From Bog-756 sp963753905 (lineage in GTDB: Bacteria > Actinomycetota > Acidimicrobiia > Acidimicrobiales > RAAP-2): a stretch of 64,000 bases of DNA. The notes below the pieces were generated by a model. That model worked only from the letters and a program-made list of their open reading frames with translations. It searched no databases and was not told the DNA's origin. The DNA is taken from assembly GCA_963753905.1 (NCBI GenBank), contig CAVWDZ010000002.1, forward strand, positions 682,001 through 746,000. The letters run 5' to 3'. This document shows positions 58,358 through 64,000 of this stretch, piece after piece. The translations under genes were made by a program, and so were the position numbers. Positions within the stretch are counted from its first letter, which is position 1. Each line of letters starts with the position of its first letter.

Positions 58358-60133
58358 TCACGGGAGCGAGTTCGACTGTGGGGCAGTCGGTGTCGCTCCG
58401 GGGGCGCACGCGCGCGGGTCCCACCGCTGCAGGTTCGACGTCGTCGGGGTGGGCTCGGCGATGGCGCCCGAACTGGCCGGCGTCGAGTTCGTCGGCGGCG
58501 CGGTCGACGCTGTGGCGGCGGTTGAGGCGGGCGCGCTCTGGGCTGGGGCGTTGACGGTGAACTGCGTACCCGTCACGACGGTCACCTGCGCACCGTCGAT
58601 GACCTGGGCGGGATCGTAGGCCATGATCGCTGAACCCGAGATCGAGCGTACGACTGCCTCGGCGGCCGCCTCGGTGCTGGGGGAGCGGGAGCCGTAGTAG
58701 ACGTAGGTCTCAGCCACATCGCCAGCCGGCCGCGAGTCTGCGACTCCCACGGTGTGGAAGCCGAGCTGGGCAAGGGCTCCTGCGGTGTCGGACGCCTGGT
58801 TGTAGGCGCCCGTCGCGTTGGACACCGACACCGTCACCGACGAGGGAGCAGGAAAGGGCAGACCCGTCATCGAGTCGGTGGTCGGACTGACGCCGAGGAC
58901 CTGGTCGATTGCGGCTTGATCTTGGGACTGGGATGGAAACTCGACATCGCCGTAGCTGTACCCGTGATACTGGAGCGCTCCGCCCGGACCATCAGGGTCG
59001 GTGACCACCGCGACCGGGAGGGTCAGCTGCGGCACGGAGTTGATGTCTATCGAGTGGAAGTCGAGTACGAGATTGGCCATATCCCCGACCGACCAGGACT
59101 GGTCGAAGGTGAGGTCGCTCTTCACCGAGTTGATCAGATTGATGTCGGCGATGGGATTCCCGAGGCCCTGTTTGGCGACGGCGCTCCCCAGCACGCGCAG
59201 GAATTCGTGATCTCGCCGAATCCGCGCAAGGTCACTCTGGGCCTCCGGTTGCCACGAGTAGGGATCGTCCGGGTTCGACGACGGTGTCTCGTACCGGAGG
59301 TGCCGGGCGCGGACGACCTCGAGGGCCTGCGTCCCGTTGAGGTGGACGCACGCTGCAGCCCGCTGGTTGAGGCCCGAGCTCACCGGCTGGTCGCCGCTGA
59401 CGCCTCCCCCGGTGGCGGCCCAGTCGAACACCGACACCGGGAAGGCCATGTTGATGCCACCGAGCGCATCGACGATGTTGGCGAACTGGTCGAAATTGAG
59501 CGACACCGCATGCTGGATGGGGATGCCGAAGTCCTCCTCGATGGCGGCAGTGAGCTGGGTAAGCCCTTGAAAGAGGCCGGCGTCGATCTTGTTCGGGCCC
59601 GTGCTCCGGGCATTGGGGATGAACAGGTCGCGAGGGATCGAGAGCAGGGCGAGACGGTGATGGACCGGATCGGCATGGAGGATCATGATCACGTCGCTGT
59701 TGACGCCGTTCACGCCCTGAGAGCAGATGCCGTACGCGGGGTTCTGAACCGCCAGGGAGCAGCGGTCGGTCGAACCGACCATCAAGATGTTCTCGGTTCC
59801 CGCCTCTTGACCGGTGGTGAAGGCACCGCTCAGACCTCGGACCTGGACCCGGTTGAGGTCATGGGTCAGGTAGTAGGCGTAGCCGGCAGCGGATCCGACG
59901 ATCGCCAGCAGGACCACGAGGGACACGATGACGATGCGCCTGGCCCGGTGGCGACCGCTCTTCTTCGCCTCGCGCCGTTCGCGTCGTGATGTCCTGTGCA
60001 GGCCTTCCTCCCCGGGGGCTGCACCTTCCTCGTCTTCGGCCGCCCGGGTCGTGCGGCGGTTGGCAGAAATCTGATCGCCCAGGGCGCGCAACCGTTCTTC
60101 GCTGGTCGATCCCGTTGGTGTGCTGTCCCTCAC
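58358..60133 (-). CDS. LytR-CpsA-Psr (LCP) family protein with LytR_C domain
   Basis: A roughly 591-residue membrane protein. A charged cytoplasmic N-terminus (about 70 residues) precedes one helix (VIVSLVVLLAIVGSAAGYAY). The LCP domain carries ENILMVGSTDRC, SDVIMILHADPVHHRLALLS, SIPRDLFIPNARSTGPNKID (Arg residues for pyrophosphate) and LNGTQALEVVRARHLRYE. A LytR_C domain follows near TVSVSNATGAYNQASDTAGA and the end is Pro/Thr/Ser-rich. LCP proteins attach arabinogalactan or teichoic-acid-like polymers to peptidoglycan. The GTG at 60133, with GGAGG upstream, is preferred over starts near 60256. Two Cys in the LCP domain (STDRC and YGICSQG) may pair. Confidence 0.92.
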   Translation of the reverse strand: MRDSTPTGSTSEERLRALGDQISANRRTTRAAEDEEGAAPGEEGLHRTSRRERREAKKSGRHRARRIVIVSLVVLLAIVGSAAGYAYYLTHDLNRVQVRGLSGAFTTGQEAGTENILMVGSTDRCSLAVQNPAYGICSQGVNGVNSDVIMILHADPVHHRLALLSIPRDLFIPNARSTGPNKIDAGLFQGLTQLTAAIEEDFGIPIQHAVSLNFDQFANIVDALGGINMAFPVSVFDWAATGGGVSGDQPVSSGLNQRAAACVHLNGTQALEVVRARHLRYETPSSNPDDPYSWQPEAQSDLARIRRDHEFLRVLGSAVAKQGLGNPIADINLINSVKSDLTFDQSWSVGDMANLVLDFHSIDINSVPQLTLPVAVVTDPDGPGGALQYHGYSYGDVEFPSQSQDQAAIDQVLGVSPTTDSMTGLPFPAPSSVTVSVSNATGAYNQASDTAGALAQLGFHTVGVADSRPAGDVAETYVYYGSRSPSTEAAAEAVVRSISGSAIMAYDPAQVIDGAQVTVVTGTQFTVNAPAQSAPASTAATASTAPPTNSTPASSGAIAEPTPTTSNLQRWDPRACAPGATPTAPQSNSLP

Positions 60134-60353
60134 TCTGGCGGAGCCTCCGGGGCGTCGATCGCGATGATTCCCGTCCGGTCGACCGCGGCCGGGCCGGGAG
60201 GGCCGTGGGCAAGAAGGAGATCGTACCTGCAAGGTCGGATCGATCACCGTCAGCATCCGCCTACCCGGAGTGGTCTCGATCGATCCCGAGTCACCGATTG
60301 GCGGCCAGCTTCAGCTACAACCAGCTGCAGGGCTGTGGGTGTCCCTCGTCGAC

Positions 60354-60578
60354 TCAGACGGCATTCTTTCGGGCGCATTCCCAGTAGCGATGAACGGCGA
60401 CCACGGTCCAGATCGCCTCCACCACACCGAATGGCCACGCTCCAGAGAGGAATCCGTAGATGCTGGACAGGCCACAACCCAGTGCGAACGCAAGGATGAA
60501 TCCAGTACCACGCCTCTCCAGTGCGTACATGGCCATCATGAACGTGAGGACGACGATGCCGAAGACGGTCAGGTTCAT
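60354..60578 (-). CDS. Small two-helix membrane protein
   Basis: A 74-residue protein with two hydrophobic segments, FGIVVLTFMMAMYAL and GFILAFALGCGLSSIYGFL, and the C-terminal stretch GVVEAIWTVVAVHRYWECAR. The ATG at 60578 has GAGGAGG 14 bases upstream. The conserved-looking Trp/Arg-rich end resembles small actinobacterial membrane proteins of unknown role; I give no function. It stands between the LCP gene and the binding lipoprotein in the same direction. Confidence 0.65.
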   Translation of the reverse strand: MNLTVFGIVVLTFMMAMYALERRGTGFILAFALGCGLSSIYGFLSGAWPFGVVEAIWTVVAVHRYWECARKNAV

Positions 60579-60679
60579 GACCCAACGCTACGCCTCCTCG
60601 AGACGGGGCGAACACGAGCTCAGAGGGGTGTTGGGGGCGTGGCGATTGGTCGCCGTCCGCAGCTGAGGACGGTCTACAA

Positions 60680-61975
60680 CTAGCTCCCCCGGTAGTAGGT
60701 CCCGTCGCAGCGGAACCCCTTGGTGGTACCGGTGACGGGCGGATCGTCGAGTCGCTGGAACGTGCCGTTGGTGACGCGTCCCAGCAGGTAGCAGGTGATC
60801 GGCACCTTGTCTGCCGGGTTGCTCACCGGGATCAGGTTCCCGCTGTCGAACGCGGTGATCTTCCGCAGCGCCTGCAGGAGAGCGCCCCGACTCGGGTTCG
60901 TGCCGGTATTCCGCAGCGCGTCGACGAACAGCTCACCGCACAACCACCCGGTGAGTGTGACGAAGTCGGTCGTGAACCCAGGTGAGACCTTCTGGACCCA
61001 GGTATCGAAGGTGGTGATCGTCGGGATCTGGGCAGCGTCCTCGCCCAGGTAGAACGACGCCCCCTGTTCCAGATAGGCCCCGTCGACGGCAGCAGGTCCA
61101 CCTGCGTTGCTGACGAGCTGCTTGCTGTAGGCGGGCGCGCCCAACACCACCACTGGGTGGAAGTTCTGCTGGGTGAGGTCTCGGAAGATTGCCGACGCGT
61201 AGTTCTGGGGCTCCTGTTCGAGGAAGAGGATCTGCACCCCGGCCCGCTTCATGGCCACGACCTGTGGCGTGAAGTCCGTCGTCGTGGCCGGAAGCGCCGG
61301 GTCGTAGAGCACCGTGTAGCCGAGGTGCTGCATGGCGCTCTTTTCGCTGTCCCAGGCCAGCTCTGTCGATGGTAGGTCGGCGATGATCGTGGCTGTATGG
61401 GTGATCTTCGTCGGGTAGATCTGCTTGAAGTAGAGGAGCGGACCGGTCGGCCATCCGTCCGAAGCGGGTGTCGGGCTGAAATTGTTCGGGAGCTTCTCAG
61501 TGTCCGGGTCGAGCGACGCGCTGATGTCGGGGAATCCGGGATTGGCTCCGATCTGCGGCTCGCTGAAGCTGTCTTCGAGGGAAAACCCTCCCACGCTGGC
61601 GAAGTCCGACTGCATGACGCTCTGGACCTCCTGCTTGTTGAGCGCGCCCTCGAACCGGTCGTCGAAGCTCGATACGACGATCTTGCGGCCGTTCACGCCG
61701 CCCTGCGAGTTCACGTAGGCGGCGTAGGCCTCGGTTCCCACGAGGGCGCCGGTGAACAGCCCGGCCAACTGGGTCGTGACGTTGCCGATCGTCACCGACG
61801 TGGGCGTCACTCCGGTGTGGTCCTGGAAGGCGGACGCCGGGATCGGTGGCGTCGACGAACTGTTCGCTGCACTGCTCGCCGAGTTGGTCGAGGAACAGGC
61901 GGTCAGCAGCCCGGCCATGAGCGCCAGACAGGTGGCGAGTGCTGAGAGCGGGGTCTGCCGTATCCGGTGGATCAT
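60680..61975 (-). CDS. ABC-type branched-chain amino-acid-like substrate-binding lipoprotein (orphan)
   Basis: A 431-residue type-1 binding protein with a clear lipoprotein signal (ALATCLALMAGLLTACSST; the lipobox LTAC gives Cys27 as the anchor). The mature part has SVTIGNVTTQLAGLFTGALV, GGVNGRKIVVSSFDDRFEG and TGWLCGELFVDALRNTGTN, typical of LivK-like proteins. It is only distantly related to the pair at 10608 and 17075. No transporter genes are adjacent. It may bind an amino acid, amide or aromatic compound. ATG at 61975. Confidence 0.87.
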   Translation of the reverse strand: MIHRIRQTPLSALATCLALMAGLLTACSSTNSASSAANSSSTPPIPASAFQDHTGVTPTSVTIGNVTTQLAGLFTGALVGTEAYAAYVNSQGGVNGRKIVVSSFDDRFEGALNKQEVQSVMQSDFASVGGFSLEDSFSEPQIGANPGFPDISASLDPDTEKLPNNFSPTPASDGWPTGPLLYFKQIYPTKITHTATIIADLPSTELAWDSEKSAMQHLGYTVLYDPALPATTTDFTPQVVAMKRAGVQILFLEQEPQNYASAIFRDLTQQNFHPVVVLGAPAYSKQLVSNAGGPAAVDGAYLEQGASFYLGEDAAQIPTITTFDTWVQKVSPGFTTDFVTLTGWLCGELFVDALRNTGTNPSRGALLQALRKITAFDSGNLIPVSNPADKVPITCYLLGRVTNGTFQRLDDPPVTGTTKGFRCDGTYYRGS

Positions 61976-62082
61976 ATGACGATGTCCGGATGCGGCGCCA
62001 TCGATTGCCCATGTGGTCTCCTGGTCCGAGCAGCGTCCATCGCCGTTAGCATCTCAAGACTTGTGTCGATTCTGGAGATCAC

Positions 62083-62889
62083 ATGACCGACATATCCGGT
62101 CCGGGGCAGTTATCCGTTCCAAGCCGGCTCGGGGTGACGGCGCGCATCGATGACAATGGCCTCGTCATCGAACTGAGGCCCCGGGACGAGGCGCTGCATC
62201 ACGGCGTCGTTCGGGCCAGTGTCCTCTCGTTCGTCATCGACGTCGTGGCGGGGATCCCTCTGGATCAGGACGCCGACGTGTGGACGCTCACGTCTGACAT
62301 GACGGTCCGGATGCGCCCGATGCCCGCACCCGAGCGCATCGACGCGACGAGCACGATCCTGCGCCAGGGGCGGCGATCGGCCACGTGCCTGGTCGAGCTC
62401 ACAACCGACGAAGGAGCGCCCATCGCGGTCGGTGCGATCGGGTTCGTGAAGACCGCTCGCAAGGCGACCGATCCACCAAAACCGAATGTGCCGATCGGGC
62501 AGATCCCTCTGATCTTCCGCGATCCCGGCAACCTGACAGGACCGTTGCGCGAGGAAGCTGGCATCGAAGCGATCGACGCGGCCGAAGGCGTGGTGCAGGT
62601 CGAGGTCACGCCTGCCCTCCGCAACCCCGCGGGGACGCTGCAGGGAGCGATGGTCGCGCTTCTGGCCGAGGCTGCCGCAGAGGACCTTCTCGCGTCACGC
62701 TTCGAATCGCCGGTCGTGGTGACCGAGCTCGACCTCCGATATCTCCGGATGGCGCAGGTGGGCCCGGTTCGTACCCGGAGCAGACTCTTGGGCACAGGAC
62801 CGGATGCGCCTGTCCAGGTCGAGCTCGTCGACACGTCCACAGATCAGGTCACGACGCTGGTCTACGCCAGAGCGGTCTCCGCCCACTGA
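62083..62889 (+). CDS. Double-hotdog acyl-CoA thioesterase-like protein
   Basis: A 268-residue protein with two hotdog-like halves: the first near DEALHHGVVRASVLSFVIDV and the second near NPAGTLQGAMVALLAEAAAE, each with the central helix pattern of PaaI/TesB-like thioesterases. Strands VWTLTSDMTVRMRPMPAPER and VTELDLRYLRMAQVGPVRTR support a duplicated fold. It probably hydrolyses a medium- or long-chain acyl-CoA. ATG at 62083. Divergent from the binding lipoprotein with 107 bp between starts. Confidence 0.8.
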   Translation: MTDISGPGQLSVPSRLGVTARIDDNGLVIELRPRDEALHHGVVRASVLSFVIDVVAGIPLDQDADVWTLTSDMTVRMRPMPAPERIDATSTILRQGRRSATCLVELTTDEGAPIAVGAIGFVKTARKATDPPKPNVPIGQIPLIFRDPGNLTGPLREEAGIEAIDAAEGVVQVEVTPALRNPAGTLQGAMVALLAEAAAEDLLASRFESPVVVTELDLRYLRMAQVGPVRTRSRLLGTGPDAPVQVELVDTSTDQVTTLVYARAVSAH

Positions 62890-62938
62890 CGCCAGGTCGG
62901 CCCGTCCACGTGTCGGAGCACCTCCGGTGAGGTGGCGA

Positions 62939-64000
62939 TCAGGAGGAGGCGTCGACGTCCAGGGTCAAGCTCGGGAGGGCGTCGCCCCCCTGGTTCAGAT
63001 CAATGGTGACCGACGAGCTTCCCGGGCTTCCCGAGGTCACCCGGAGCGGCGTCGTCGAGCGGCCGTCGACCACACGCAAGGTTCCCGACGTCGGTGAGAC
63101 GGTCACCCCGGCGTCCCCTGCCGAGGGAACCACGTGCCACGCAACCATTCGAACCGACCCCGAGCTCCCCGCTCCTTCTTCCTCCTGCACACCGAGCTCG
63201 AACGTGGCTACACCGTTGGCGGGCACCGTGATCGATCCGCCTGGCGTCGTGAACGGGACCGCTGGCGCGGCACCTCGAGGGAACGAGGGTGGGACGGCCG
63301 ATGCGCTCGACCCCCAAGGGTCGTTGGGAGAAGTACCCAGGTCCACGGCCAGAACGGCTCCCTCCGAGAGGGCCGAGGTGGGGACCCAGGGCTTGTCCCA
63401 GGTCGACGACCCGCCAGATCCGATGGCGAGATCGGCATGTTGGATGTACGTATCGGGTGCGTGTGTGCCGGTGATGGTGATGGTGTGGCCGTTCCCCTCG
63501 GTGATGGTCACCCGCGGGAAGAGGGGGCTGGTCATGACCAGGTTGGCCACCCCCGGAGTCTCGGGGTAGAGACCCAGGGCGGCCCAGACGTACCAGGAGG
63601 AGATCGCCCCCAGGTCGTCCTCGCCCGGCTCGGCGGCCGGGGCGAGCGGGTAGAGCTGCGTCATGATGCGTCGCACCACCGACTGGGTCGCCCAGGGCTC
63701 TCCGGCGTAGTCGTACTCGAACGGGATCCACTCGCCCGGTTCGTTCCCGGCCCAGTCGTAGGGCGCGAACCGGGTCGCATCGAGCTGGGTGAAGAACGTG
63801 TTGAGGTTGGCCACTGCCGCCTGGTTCCCGCCCATCAGCCCGATGAGTCCGGCCAGGTTCTGGGGAACCGCCCAGGTGTACTGGATGGCGTTGCCTTCCT
63901 CGAAGCCCTGCTGGGCCACCCCTTGGGCCTCGAGCGAGGGGCTCGCCGGCTGGAAGGCCGGTCCGGCCGGAAAGCTCCCGTCGGCCTGGCGGGCCGAGAG
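62939..64000 (-). CDS. GH92-family alpha-mannosidase, C-terminal part (cut by window edge)
   Basis: The minus strand is open from the window edge to the stop at 62939, giving 353 codons of the C-terminal part of a glycoside hydrolase family 92 enzyme (Ca2+-dependent exo-alpha-mannosidase). The catalytic-domain end shows SFPAGPAFQPAS, EGNAIQYTW, WIPFEYDYAGEPWATQS and EDDLGAISSWYVWAALGLYP. A C-terminal beta-rich domain (VTVSPTSGTLRVVDGRS) follows and is not part of the standard GH92 core. The N-terminus and any signal peptide are outside the window. Secretion is likely for this family. Confidence 0.9.
   Translation of the reverse strand, partial: LSARQADGSFPAGPAFQPASPSLEAQGVAQQGFEEGNAIQYTWAVPQNLAGLIGLMGGNQAAVANLNTFFTQLDATRFAPYDWAGNEPGEWIPFEYDYAGEPWATQSVVRRIMTQLYPLAPAAEPGEDDLGAISSWYVWAALGLYPETPGVANLVMTSPLFPRVTITEGNGHTITITGTHAPDTYIQHADLAIGSGGSSTWDKPWVPTSALSEGAVLAVDLGTSPNDPWGSSASAVPPSFPRGAAPAVPFTTPGGSITVPANGVATFELGVQEEEGAGSSGSVRMVAWHVVPSAGDAGVTVSPTSGTLRVVDGRSTTPLRVTSGSPGSSSVTIDLNQGGDALPSLTLDVDASS

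Overview
The window is 64 kb of high-GC actinobacterial chromosome. The best single marker is the block tRNA-Leu / fhaA / fhaB / pstP / pbpA / pknB / trpG-pabA / crgA at 23.2-30.5 kb, which is specific to Actinobacteria. A mycofactocin-type SDR, an F420/FMN luciferase-like oxidoreductase, an Rpf-like transglycosylase and an LCP protein fit the same phylum. The absence of rodA and pknA from the block and the many P450, amidohydrolase and orphan substrate-binding genes suggest a lineage such as Acidimicrobiia, but that is an inference. I see no rRNA, CRISPR array, insertion sequence or phage gene.

Region 1 (1-23 kb) is a catabolic or accessory island: a partial aldehyde dehydrogenase, a tandem TetR protein, a NorD/NorQ-like VWA-AAA pair, three type-1 periplasmic-binding-fold proteins without any ABC permease or ATPase, two AveC-like (spirocyclase family) membrane proteins, three cytochromes P450, four SDRs (one mycofactocin type), a metal-dependent amidohydrolase, a limonene-epoxide-hydrolase-type enzyme, an esterase and two further TetR regulators. 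A 16-bp inverted-repeat-like element (consensus GAACNAATNTTNGGTT) recurs upstream of several of these genes and suggests one regulon. A decayed luciferase-like oxidoreductase fragment lies at 16.8 kb. The likely theme is oxidation, epoxide or ketal opening and dehydrogenation of a cyclic, terpenoid-like compound; the substrate cannot be read from the sequence.

Region 2 (23-30.5 kb) is the cell-envelope signalling block. pbpA directly overlaps pstP, so the usual rodA is missing, pknA is missing too, PbpA has SCD in place of the SxN motif, and the extracellular PASTA part of pknB carries several single-base frame changes.

Region 3 (30.5-44 kb) is mixed housekeeping: thiolase, thioesterase, ComF-like phosphoribosyltransferase, luciferase-like oxidoreductase, SRPBCC protein, an alkylation-repair group (AlkA-like glycosylase, Ada-AlkA fusion, overlapping ogt, and an AidB-like acyl-CoA dehydrogenase), a CbiX-like chelatase, and a divergent pair (Rpf-like protein / alpha-hydroxy-acid oxidase) that shares a CRP-like site.

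Region 4 (44-56 kb) is a second catabolic set: alpha/beta hydrolase, two closely related amidohydrolases flanking an aldehyde dehydrogenase, an N-acyl-D-amino-acid-deacylase-like enzyme and a class II aldolase, followed by a membrane protein, sulfotransferase, aldo/keto reductase, VOC protein and RibD-like reductase.

Region 5 (56-64 kb) holds an Nramp-related transporter whose metal-site motifs are altered and whose mRNA leader encodes a 22-residue, proline-rich peptide with a perfect Shine-Dalgarno sequence and two mutually exclusive hairpins. I regard this as the most interesting candidate system here. It is followed by an LCP ligase, a small membrane protein, a fourth orphan binding lipoprotein, a double-hotdog thioesterase and the C-terminal part of a GH92 mannosidase.
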